14,578 nt of DNA from Stemphylium vesicarium (taxonomy: Eukaryota > Ascomycota > Dothideomycetes > Pleosporales > Pleosporaceae): assembly GCA_004380135.1 (NCBI GenBank), contig QXCR01000339.1, positions 1-14,578 on the forward strand, read 5' to 3'. Position numbers and translations under genes: made by a program. Of this stretch, positions 1-8,732 are shown piece by piece (the stretch's first letter is position 1; each line of letters begins with the position of its first letter). The notes under the pieces are model-generated. The model was given only the letters and a program-made list of their open reading frames with translations, was not told where the DNA came from and ran no database searches.

Positions 1-2692
1 ATCGGGAGTGGTTTTAGGAAGCCTTGCGTGCCCTCTCTCCATGACTTGCTCCTTCCGCACGTGTCGCAGTTTCTGACATATCTTCGGATCAAGTTAGTCA
101 TGCCTGGCCAGAAGTAGTCTCTCGCGAGTATCTTGTACGTCAGCTCGCGGCCTGGGTGGCCCGTAGCTAGTGAGTCGTGAGCGTTGCTAATAATCGCCGT
201 TCTCAACTCGTCGCTGTTCGGTACCCACTTGCGTCCTCGATAGAACAGGACTCCTTTCTCGACTAAGCAGTCTTCGGTTGAGCACTTCAGGCCTAGGCTT
301 ACTAGGAACCGCCGTTCTTAATCCTCTATCGCCTACTTTGCTCCTTAGTAGACCCGATCCTTCGCTGCTGTCTCCTGCTAAAGCTTTTTAAGCTTATTCT
401 GCCCTTCTCTTAATTCTTTAGTATAGGGCTGCTCTAAACCTTTTTTGGTAAGGTGAGTAGCCTCTTCCTCCTGTTGGTGTTGCGCCTTGAGCTCGTCCGA
501 CTGGTCTTCTAACGAACTAGCTGCCTCTGTTTCTCTCTGGCTTCGTAGCTGCATTGTTATTACTAGAGTCCTGCTATATGAACCCTCTTTGATTGACTCC
601 TCGTAGTAGGAGTTCGTTGGCTTAAGTATTTGTACGAAGCGCTTCTGTAAGCGTTCGTCTTCTACCTCTTTAGGCAGGTCTTATTCTCTTCTTGAGAGCG
701 CGTCGGCTCTTATATTTTCTTTGCTAGGCTGGTATAATAGCTCTAGGTTGTACCTGCCTAGAAGAAGCGACTATCTTATTTAACGCTTATTTAGCATCCT
801 AGGCTTTATAAAGTATTCTAAGTTCTTATAGTCTATAATTACTTTAAACTTCTCTACTAAACGCAGTTTAGAGTTCTATTCCTTAAGATATCGCACTACT
901 GTAAGTAGCTCCTTATCGTGGATCTCGTAGTTACACTCGTGTGCGTTATTCTTCCGTGAGAAGTACGCACAGGGCCGCAGGACTCCTTTATCGTCGTACT
1001 GCGATAGCACTCCCCCTACTGCGTAGCCGCTCGAATCGCACTCGAGCACCGTTTCACGGTCTAGGTCGAACGCTGCTAAGGAGGGCTCTATAACGAAGAT
1101 CTCCTTTAGCTTCTCGAAGGCTAATTATTCTTTAGGACCCTATTAGAAGGGGACGTCGCCTATTAGCCTCGTTAGTAGCGCTAATAGCTGCGAGAAGTTC
1201 TTAATAAACCTTTAGTAGAAGTTCGCGAAACCTAGAAACGATCTTACTCTCTAAACTATCTTCGGCGCCTCCTATTCGCGGATTGCGGCTACTTTCGCTA
1301 AATCTATGCTTATTCCTTTACTAGCTTCTATTACGAATCTAAGGTACTTCATTAACTTAACTTTAAACTCGCACTTCTTAATATCGACCTATAGGCCTGC
1401 GGCTTGTAGCTTACTAAGCACCTTTTAGACGTGTTCTTAGTGTTGGCTTAAGTTACTATTAGAATAGATTAACACGTCGTCTAGGTACGCTAAATAGAAG
1501 TCGTTAAGGTGTTCTCTTAAGGTCTAATTAATGTAACGTTAAAACGTACTTAGGGAGTTCGCCATGCTAAAGGGAGTAACTAGCCACTTAAATAGTCTGA
1601 ACCTCGTCTGGAAGGCTGTCTTCCATTCGTCGCCTAGTGCGACGCGGATCTTATGAAACGCTGCGATAACGTCTAGCTTCGTAAACTACTTAGCCTTGCT
1701 AATACTGTTAAGCGTCTCTCAGATAAGCGGAAGGGGGTATTGATCCTTTCTTGTGATTGCGTTTAAGGCTCGATAGTCGATACACAATTGGAGTCCTCCT
1801 CTGGGCTTCTTTGCGAATAGCACTGGGGCGGCGGCTGGTGAGCTGCTCACATGGATAAACCCCTTTTTAAGCAGCGACGTAAGTTCCTTCCGTAGAACTA
1901 GTAACTCGCCTCTTAACATGCTATAGAGAGGCCCCCATGGTGGCTGGGCGTCCTTCGGTTCTAGCTCGATCTTGTGGTCTACTCCTGGACCTCGGTGAGG
2001 TGGGAGCTTCTCGGCTTCCTTTGGGTTAAAGAGCTCGTAGAACTCCTGATACTGCTTTGGTAGCAGCGCACGTACGTCTACCAGCTTCTTCTTCTGTAGG
2101 GCCTTGTCAATGTCTGCTATTGACGCGGCGAAGATCTGAACGCTCTTCGGAGCGTTCCTGTGTCTGCGGAGTAATGCTGCGAACGTAGCGGCACCTACTC
2201 GTCGGACCCCTCCCTGTAGGGTCCCTTCCGTAGATCGCACTCGAATGCCCTTCGAGTGGATAAAGATGCTCTTCTTCGCGGGGGCTATTGACACGTCATG
2301 GTGGTCTATCTACCCCCTTCCTAGATACACGTCCTTATCCGAGGACAGGTTTATTACGTATGCATAGGTAGTCTCTTCGTACCCGTGTAGTTTAAACGAG
2401 AATTAGGCGATTTCGTTAATCTCCGACAGCTTACCATTCACTCCCTTAATTATCCGGGCAGGGATCTGATAGCGCTCTAGACGGTGGCGGTAGGCGAACT
2501 TCTTATTAACTAGCGCATAGTAAAGGCACCTACAATCGATTAGTGCTGTAGCGTTTGCTACGTTGTTCACAATTAGGTCTATCGTAATTGGTGGGGGACG
2601 CATATGCTTCTGCTGAAATTGACTCTATTCGCGACTTGTCTGCCGATCCATCTTTAGAGGCTCTGAGCCGAGACTCTGGCTCAGAGCTCCTC
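1..2692 (-). pseudogene. pol: Gypsy Pol: protease, RT, RNase H, start of integrase
   Basis: One frame, -1 relative to gag, runs without indel to the window edge. Protease is near 2603-2400; its active site reads ALIDCRC, where family members have D-S/T-G, and the Arg fits a Gly codon changed TG to TA. RT spans about 2100-1400, with LCIDYRALN and YPLPLI at 1790-1719 and an intact YLDD at 1487-1476. RNase H follows at about 1060-780, with GYAVGGVLSQYDD and AYFSRKNNAHE still legible. A Glu/Gln-rich linker leads to the HHCC zinc-binding domain near 200-30 (HDSLATGHPGRE, then CDTCGRSK). Breaks are stops typical of RIP, among them TAG at 2627-2625, TAA near 2404 and TAG near 2314, and many more in 1720-300. 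The longest clean piece is 2294-1719. The protein continues outside the window. Confidence 0.9.
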
Positions 2693-2699
2693 TTTTCCC
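2660..2699 (-). promoter_or_regulatory. Putative -1 ribosomal frameshift signal, gag to pol
   Basis: On the minus strand the heptamer GGGAAAA (2699-2693) is phased as G GGA AAA in the gag frame, the X XXY YYZ form needed for simultaneous -1 slippage. Five bases later a perfect 10-bp stem begins: GCTCTGAGCC (2687-2678) pairs with GGCTCAGAGC (2669-2660) around an 8-base loop. The gag TGA (2683-2681) is in the stem. Slippage by -1 enters the frame that holds protease, RT and RNase H. That frame is open upstream from a TGA at 2723-2721, so the window for shifting is narrow and this site is inside it. Heptamer, phase, spacer, stem and the direction of the frame change all agree. Activity is inferred, not shown. 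Confidence 0.8.
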
Positions 2700-3901
2700 G
2701 AGTCGCTGTCCGTTGGTTCCTCAGCCTCCTTCTGGAGCTTCTGTCTTTCGCCTGTGGGGATACCTCTCGCTCTCTTGACCCGAGTGGTGTTCGGACAGCT
2801 CCTGGCAATGTGACCCAGCTCTCCGCAGCTGTAGCAGTCAGGCGGTGGCCGTCTTGGCCTGCTTCTTACCTCCCGCGCTCGATTGATTTTCGATGGCTCC
2901 CAGTCCATCGCTTCTGGGCTAGCTTCTCGCTGAGCGGCTCTTGGGTGGTTCTGCGCGTCGCCGTGAGCTGCGTTCCTTCGGTTACGCCCATGTAGCTGGA
3001 TCCGGTACAGGTCGTCGGATAGCTCGATTGCCTTGTCCATGTACTCCTTGAGGCTTCCGTTCTTTGGAGTGTGGAGCATCAGCTTCTGGAGCTCTTCTCT
3101 GAGGCCCTCACTAAACATCTCCCGAGCTACTGCCGGGCTAAACTGTTGACGGGATTCTACGCGAAGCTGGTTGAACTCCGAGACGTAATCGCGTATTGGC
3201 CTCCGTCCTTGCTTCAGGTGCCGAAGCTTATTTAGCGCGCGCTGCTGCTGGTGTACGTCCTGGAAGTGGGTATCCATATGCTCCCACAGGCTGATGACCG
3301 TTCGTTCCTTATTCTCGAGTACCCAAGGGAGAAGGACCTGGTTTGCCTTATCCTTCGTTCGGCTAAGCACGTATCGGACCTTTGCGTCCTCCGTTGGGAA
3401 CATAGCGCTATCGTACTCTAGCTTCCCTTCACACTTAAATTTCTAGCCTGGGTAGTTACCTCGTGTCCCGTCAAAGCGCTCTGGGTCAGGAAACTTATTC
3501 TTGCGGACAGCTGGCTCGGCGACTGGTGTTGACAGTGGCGGAGGGGTGTTGGCTCCTAAGGACGGCTCTAAGCGTCCTTCAGCTTGACTCCGCTCGAGCG
3601 CTTCCAGACGACTAGCCATCGGGCTAAGCAGTCGCATCATCTGCTGCATCATCTGGGCTATGGCGTCCTGATTGCCCTTCGGCGAGTCTCCTCGTTTTGG
3701 CGAGCCTTTCCCTCCAACGACTAATAATCGTTTGACAACCGCTTCAATTGTTGGCCCAATCGCTGCCTCCTTCCATCCGTCCTCTCTTAGCATCTGTGTG
3801 ATTTCGCGCAGGATCTCTTCGTCCGAGACTCCTGCCTGGCTCTTGGCGGTAGCGTACGCCGCTAGCTCTTCTACGTTCAAGTTCGGAACGTTGATCTCCA
3901 T
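2681..3901 (-). pseudogene. gag: Gypsy Gag (capsid and zinc knuckle), one in-frame stop
   Basis: Gag forms the particle that packages element RNA. The frame runs from ATG at 3901 to TGA at 2681-2683, 407 codons including the final stop, with a single internal TAG at 3445-3443. Both halves are in the same frame, so this is a point change. TGG to TAG is the change RIP would make, and Trp fits the spot, but that is inferred. The N-terminal third is polar and Pro/Gln-rich. The middle part after the stop is a helical capsid-like domain in the style of fungal retrotransposon Gags (RYVLSRTKDKA near its start, then LRHLKQGRRPIRDY). The C-terminus has a classic CX2CX4HX4C knuckle, CYSCGELGHIARSC, at about 2847-2808, followed by a basic stretch and an acidic tail. 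The stop lies inside the stem of the frameshift signal that links gag to pol. Codon content is almost free of RIP damage. Confidence 0.9.
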
Positions 3902-4486
3902 TGCCGCTCTTCGGTCTACTCGCGTACCCCTAGACTGCGGCCTACTCCTCGTCGGTGAGGGCTAGCAGGGCTTTTCTTTGGCCGTACTTCTCTTCTAGCC
4001 GGTTCTAAACAGCGTGCGGCTATTATCGTGTCGCGTCCCTAGGAAGACTCTCGTCTTGCCGTCTCGCTCATGGGATCTCGTCTCTAATTAAGAGTAATCG
4101 CGCGGCCTGCACCTCGTTCGATAGAGAATTGACAGGACTTCTCATTACAACGTCTGCTTCTAGCTTCCTATACGCTGGGCCCGAATAGCCTTTAGGTAGT
4201 TTATCGCGCGACGATGCGCCTACGGCTCGGTTTTCCAAGACACGATAGGACTTCGGACAGGTCCTAGGCGACTAACTCGCCTACTATCTCTCACGGCTAA
4301 GCTTCCTGCGAAGCTCTACCCTAGGTGTACTGTCTTACAACGGTCTACCTATACGCTGCGCTGAAGATCTTTCGTACCTATTGCAGCACCAACTCCGTAT
4401 TACTAGCCTACGCTAATAACACGTTCTAAAACTTAGTTAGAAGACAGTCCGCCTAGGCTTATGTCTAATTGGGATCGAATACAAAA
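3902..4486 (-). other. Gypsy leader between LTR and gag
   Basis: About 585 bp with no convincing coding content. The gag frame stays open upstream of the chosen ATG only to a TAG at 3962-3964. A tRNA primer-binding site should follow the LTR at 4486 and below, but the sequence there (TTTTGTATTCGATCCC on the minus strand) has no TGG start and I cannot match it to a tRNA 3' end. The plus-strand open frame over 3672-3965 is a shadow of gag and leader. Confidence 0.6.
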
Positions 4487-4574
4487 TGTAAGGGGCTGCG
4501 CTCCGTGGAGCAATCGCGAGGTATACAAAAGGTTATATTCAATAGAGAGCTAAACTCCTAAGCTACGTAGCTAA

Positions 4575-4581
4575 CTATATA
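4575..4581 (-). promoter_or_regulatory. TATA-like box in gypsy LTR
   Basis: TATATAG on the minus strand, inside the LTR and upstream of the leader and gag. Its place fits an LTR promoter with transcription starting some tens of bases downstream. This is inference from motif and place only; TA-rich motifs are common in this window. Confidence 0.4.
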
Positions 4582-4685
4582 CAAGCTGGTTACCTGAGTA
4601 ACAATCGGGCCGGTAATGTCTAGGTGCACGGGGCAGCCCCTAGGTCCTGCGGCTGTCGTCTGAACGTCGTTCAGGCGGTCCGCGG

Positions 4686-4719
4686 AGAATCTGGGTGCTC
4701 AAGGTAGCACCCGGATTCT
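4686..4719 (-). repeat. 14-bp inverted repeat in gypsy LTR
   Basis: AGAATCTGGGTGCT (4686-4699) and AGCACCCGGATTCT (4706-4719) pair over 14 positions with one mismatch (a G-U type pair on one RNA strand) around a 6-base loop. A second hairpin, CTGAAC/GTTCAG with a 3-base loop, sits beside it at 4660-4674. By position they lie upstream of the TATA-like box in element orientation, in the probable U3. A role in transcription or in 3'-end formation is possible but unproven. Confidence 0.55.
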
Positions 4720-4775
4720 ACGAGTAGACCGAGATTCCATCGAGGAGCTATCTAAAGGGCGTTCAGCCCGTTACA

Positions 4776-4946
4776 AATATATAGCGATTAAAACCTCCCT
4801 CTATAGCTAATAATTTAGGCTAAAGCTTAATTATAGCGCGTTAGTAACGTATTATAATATAACTATATAAACGTCTCTTAATAACCTAATTACATATAAC
4901 TATAATAAGTGCTAGAAACGACTAACTAGCTATATAATACTAATAA
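4776..4946 (+). other. Copia leader remnant, no gene seen
   Basis: TA-rich sequence between the gypsy LTR and the first legible Gag codons. I see no LTR end, no primer-binding site and no convincing reading frame. It may be leader or part of the copia 5' LTR after heavy mutation. Confidence 0.5.
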
Positions 4947-6990
4947 CGTATTAATACTAAGAACGCTTTAATAACCGCTAGCACGATAGTAGATAACTAA
5001 AGCGATATAAGCGCTACGGACGTAGCGGATACTTAGAATTAGCTACTTAACGAACTATTAGAACACGGTATAAGTAAACGCGAGGGAGCTCCTTCTCTAT
5101 AGGCTAAGTTTACCGCGAAGTATCTTATAAGAGACTGTCTATATATAGTCGCGCTTAACGTTATAAATATATCTCTCTAGGATATACCTACACTAGAGGA
5201 CGCTAATAAGACGCACGCAATAACCTAAGTTACTAAGATAGTATATAACTATAATAGGGCTATAATCTAGAACTATAAACTTTTTAATAATTATAAAGTA
5301 GACTTTAAGAGATAGATAAGAGATATATTTCTTAGAGTTAATTAGAATACTCTAAAGTCTCTTAAGATAGTACTATAATATAGGGGAATCTATACTAGTA
5401 ATAACTATATAAGAGTAGCTAATTTTATATATAAAATACTAGCTATAGACAACTCTCCTAAATAGGACCCTATAGAGTTTAAAGTAATAAAGTTTAACTA
5501 CTAGTTAAGAGCGTATAAACGCTAATAGAACACGCAATGGATAGCCCCCGCGGCCGAATAGAACACGCAACGGATAAACACTATAGCCGAATAATCACAG
5601 CGGGATAGCCCACTATCTATTATACGCCAACTGTAATCGCACATGCAACCACCACCTTCACGGCAGGTTTCGCAGGGCCTGCAACAAGGCGAGTAGTACG
5701 AAGCAAGACAAGGCGCTTAAAGCCAGGAGCCACAACCGGTACACTAGAACCCTAACGATCTAGTGTCACCGTACATAAGCGGTGCGCTTAGAGGACACTA
5801 ACTTCGACAATAATAGGCATAAGGCGACCGATTATAATAATAGCGACCGTAAACTTACATACGACCGCTAGCGACGGCGTATCGCGAAATCACGCCATTT
5901 CCGCAACAGCCGACAATCGGCGTACCTGGCAGACTACCTAAACTTCCCCACGACCTATATAAGACGCTGCTGCCGTAATAGTTCTATAATAACTAGCTTA
6001 ATGTAAATATAATTACGTAGTTCTCTAAACTCTAAGATAAGAGTAATAAGTATATAAGTAATGCGTATAACCTACTTAATAATAAGATTAAGGTCTTCTT
6101 TAGTATCTACTAGTAGGTAGATATAAAAGAAGAATAGTTCTACGTAGTATTTCCCTAGATTCTTACTAGATAAGTAGAGATATTCTATATATAGGTTATA
6201 GAGAGAGACGACAGCTTTACTAGTGCGTATATAGTAATTAAGAACTACTTTAACTACGACGTCTATTATTAGCACTACTATATAGACTAGATAACTATAA
6301 TCTTTACTCGTACGCGCGTAGAGAACCCTAAGAAAGGCTTATATAAGGTTCTATAGCTCCTACTTAATAAGCTATAGCTATACTAACGCGCGCTTAGAAA
6401 GAACTTTAATAGTAAGGACGCCCTATATACTACTATTATTAACGCCTACTATAGAGTTTTAAAACTTAAGATAGCACTATTTAAGCTAGCTACTATTTAT
6501 AAAAGACTTTTCTTAGATCTACGTTCTATAGTAGAGATATACCTTATATAGTAATATACCGCCTAAATAGTTATAGAGGATTAATACTACCTAGACTAAT
6601 AATATAGTAGTAATAGAAGAATCTAGGGTAGATTCTAAGGTAGAGGCGTATTAAGAGATGCATCTAGAGGCGCATTAAGAGGCGTATATCGAGGAGGCGA
6701 GTAGTGCGCTAATAATAGAAGTGGGTTTAAGCTACGCTAGAGGAAGAAATGCTTCGTTTGCCAAAAGGAAGGATGCTAGTCTACCAACTACACAGACGAA
6801 GAGCGCAAAGCTGCCCGTGCGTAGTTCTTCTCTATACTATACTTTATAGGTGCACAGCCCCCTAAGGATTTTTTAGTACACCTAGTAGAGTATAAGGGGA
6901 TTAAGCATACTAGCTAGTATAACTAGAGAGGCTAGAGAGAGGAGGAAGACTATAAGAATAGTAATAACTATAATAATACTAGTAACTAGT
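4947..6990 (+). pseudogene. gag: Copia Gag, RIP-degraded, with RG-rich tract and zinc knuckle
   Basis: The frame is that of the downstream protease. The true start cannot be fixed because stops and ATA codons replace likely CAA and ATG codons; legible residues begin near 4947. The N-terminal part (5079-5960) is rich in Gln and Pro; 5520-5960 is much less mutated than its surroundings. The conserved capsid-like region follows at 6000-6540, with readable pieces such as NLLNNKIKVFF, YVVFP and ERDDSFTSAY. At 6617-6745 comes an Arg/Gly-rich stretch (SRGALRGVYRGGE) and at 6750-6791 the knuckle CFVCQKEGC, then a stop and STNY. With Tyr taken as a former His this is CX2CX4CX4H, not the usual CX2CX4HX4C. 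Basic residues after the knuckle and the RG tract would bind RNA. Many TAG and TAA codons make it non-functional. Confidence 0.82.
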
Positions 6991-8549
6991 AATACTTTAA
7001 ATACTAGTTCTTTAAGAGATAATACCTTATAGACTAGGCGTTTTTATATTATATCTCTAGTAATAATATATACTACTAAGACGCGCTATTAGTACTAGCG
7101 TTATAGTTTCTACTTAAGAATTACTATATATAATTTATATACTAAGAAATTCTACTAGATATAGGCGCCGCGAACGTATCTATAGTTAGTAAGGAATAAT
7201 ACTTTATACTTATATAAGAAGATCTAATAGTTATAGTAGATATATCTATAGTAGAAAAGGTATTTATTAAATTTAGTAAAAGTAAGACTATAGTATTTAT
7301 TAGTACTATATAAGTCTTTATAGAGATTAGAAAGATTAATTTTAAAGTACTTAAGGCACCTATACTATTCTTATTATATCTTATAAATATAGATAGGCTA
7401 TAGGTTTACTTTAATAATACTATAGATAAACTTATCTAGAATAAGATACGCATCCCTATTTTATATAAATAGGGATATCTATAGTTCTATCTAAATAAGA
7501 GAGAAAGAGTAACTATATTCCTAATAGAGATAGAATTAAGACGGCTCTATCGCTAGTTTAGATATTTAGCTATTACGCGACTAGTTAAGCTCTTAAAGGA
7601 TGCTAGCTATAACGACTTTAAAGAGAGAATACTTAAGGAAGTTATAAAGTTCTACTACTATTACTAGCTCTATAGCTCCACGCTACGCTAATTTAAGTTT
7701 ACTCTTAAGAACGATTACTACTTTAATTATAAGATTCTAGTAGACGTAATATACCTTAGTAGTAAGCCTATATTATATATAGTTAATTTATTAATAGCGT
7801 TTTAAGGCGCGAAGTTTCTTAGCGCTATTTTAGCTAAGAAGATATAGTAGGCACTATAGATACTATAGATTAACACTTATTAAGGCCCACTAGATATTAT
7901 TATATATAATATAGGCACTAACTTTATAAGCGTAGAGTTCCGCGTAGAGGTAAAAATTATAGAGGTTATATATAAGTAAGTACCTACGGAAGCGCACTAG
8001 TCTATAGGCAAGACTAAGAGATATTACGCACCTCTATACCGCGCATAGGATATACTCTATAGTGAGCTCGCGAGTACTATGTCTAACGAAGCGGTCCTCT
8101 AGATAGCTGTGAAAGCCGTTAACAACATGGCTAGCCTAGACAGGCTAGTTCCGACTTTGCTAGTCTTTAGAGTATACCTACGTATAATAACGGAATCACT
8201 ACCGTCACTATTAATAGTTAAGCGCAGCGAGGCAATTCAAAAGGTAATAAAAGCCCTACGCAAGGTCGCTGCAGAACGCTAGGTCGCGGATGCCCTGAAC
8301 ACCTAGAACGGACCTGCTACTAAAGACGTGATCGCACTCCCGCTACAAAGCGAGGTTCTAGTCTGGAGAGAGAGTGATAGCTGGAATAGCCCGTACAAGA
8401 TTATTAGCGTAGACGGCCACAACGTTACTATCGACATGGTTAACGGCCCTACGATATTCTAGTTAATAGTGGTTAAGCCGTACTATAGACTAGATTACCT
8501 CTAGAATAACCTAGATGCACCACACGCGCCGCACGCGCCGCCTGCGGAT
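6991..8549 (+). pseudogene. pol: Copia protease and integrase, RIP-degraded
   Basis: Protease is marked by LLDIGAANVS at 7152-7181, the place of the D-T/S-G active site; Asp is kept and the next residue is Ile. Integrase begins with the zinc-binding domain near 7540-7680, where the His and Cys positions now read Tyr (RRLYR, then KFYYYY), as expected from CAC to TAC and TGC to TAC. The first catalytic Asp is at 7743 (ILVDVIYL). The second is lost: IIIYNIGTNF at 7896-7925 has Asn at 7908 where the family has Asp. The C-terminal part, 8088-8510, is strikingly readable (EVLVWRESDSWN, YKIISVDGHNVTIDMVNGP) and keeps CA and TG. It is in the same frame as Gag and RT, so this was a single Gag-Pol polyprotein. 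It cannot work in its present form. Confidence 0.85.
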
Positions 8550-8732
8550 ATGAATGTGCTATTAGCAGCGCAACTACGCGAGAGAGGCCGCCCTCTAGGA
8601 TCAAAGAATAAGCGTAAGGCGAACGTGTATATAATAAAAAAGGAAGAGGCTAACTATGCGCTAGTAATTAAGCTATATAATAATAAAGTTATTACGACCC
8701 TAGGCGCACTCTTTAAAGCGTCTAATAAGTAG
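8550..8732 (+). pseudogene. Basic linker of copia Pol between integrase and RT
   Basis: A 60-codon open stretch in the polyprotein frame, between the integrase C-terminus and the RT. It contains RERGRPLGSKNKRKA, an RGRP core of the AT-hook type followed by a basic cluster that could also serve as a nuclear localisation signal. The ATG at 8550 is internal to the polyprotein and is not a start. It is preceded by a short Ala/Pro/His stretch from a repeated CGCC(G)CACG-like sequence at 8517-8540. AT-hook and NLS roles are suggestions from composition. Confidence 0.6.

Larger units (their letters stand above)
1..4775 (-). mobile_element. Ty3/gypsy LTR retrotransposon, 5' part, truncated by window edge
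   Basis: Read on the minus strand the order is LTR (4775-4487), leader (4486-3902), gag with zinc knuckle, then protease, RT, RNase H and the zinc-binding start of integrase at base 1. RT before integrase defines Ty3/gypsy. The rest of integrase, any chromodomain and the 3' LTR lie to the left of the window. Pol stays in one frame for about 2.7 kb, broken by stop codons but by no indel. Mutation of the RIP type is uneven: about 300-1720 is strongly hit, while 1-250, 1720-2290 and 2630-4775 keep many CA and TG dinucleotides. This is the least damaged and probably youngest large element here. Right flank at 4776-4780 is AATAT, which should be one copy of a 5-bp target duplication. Confidence 0.93.
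4487..4775 (-). repeat. 5' LTR of the gypsy element (289 bp)
   Basis: On the plus strand it opens TGTAA and closes TTACA, giving TG...CA ends on either strand. The terminal inverted repeat extends imperfectly to TGTAAGGGGCTG against TGTAACGGGCTG. It lies just upstream of the gag leader in element orientation. It contains a TATATAG box (minus, 4581-4575), a strong hairpin (4686-4719) and a smaller one (4660-4674). CA and TG are frequent, so it is hardly RIP-mutated, unlike the DNA just to its right. The partner LTR is outside the window, so the borders rest on end motifs and on the abrupt change in composition at 4775. Confidence 0.8.

Noticed and set aside
2530..2808. Minus-strand 92-codon open frame overlapping gag and protease
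   Set aside because: It is in the third frame, neither gag nor pol, and reads as Arg/Ser-rich out-of-frame translation. The -1 signal leads to the protease frame, not to this one.
2588..2995. Plus-strand 135-codon open frame
   Set aside because: It is the complement of the gag 3' part with its zinc knuckle. Residue pattern is Ser/Leu/Trp-rich shadow, with no domain.
3672..3965. Plus-strand 97-codon open frame
   Set aside because: Antisense shadow of the gag N-terminal part and leader.
6072..6275. Minus-strand 67-codon open frame in copia gag
   Set aside because: Low-complexity Tyr/Leu/Val shadow of the mutated Gag; stops are avoided only because the TA-rich codons fall out of phase.
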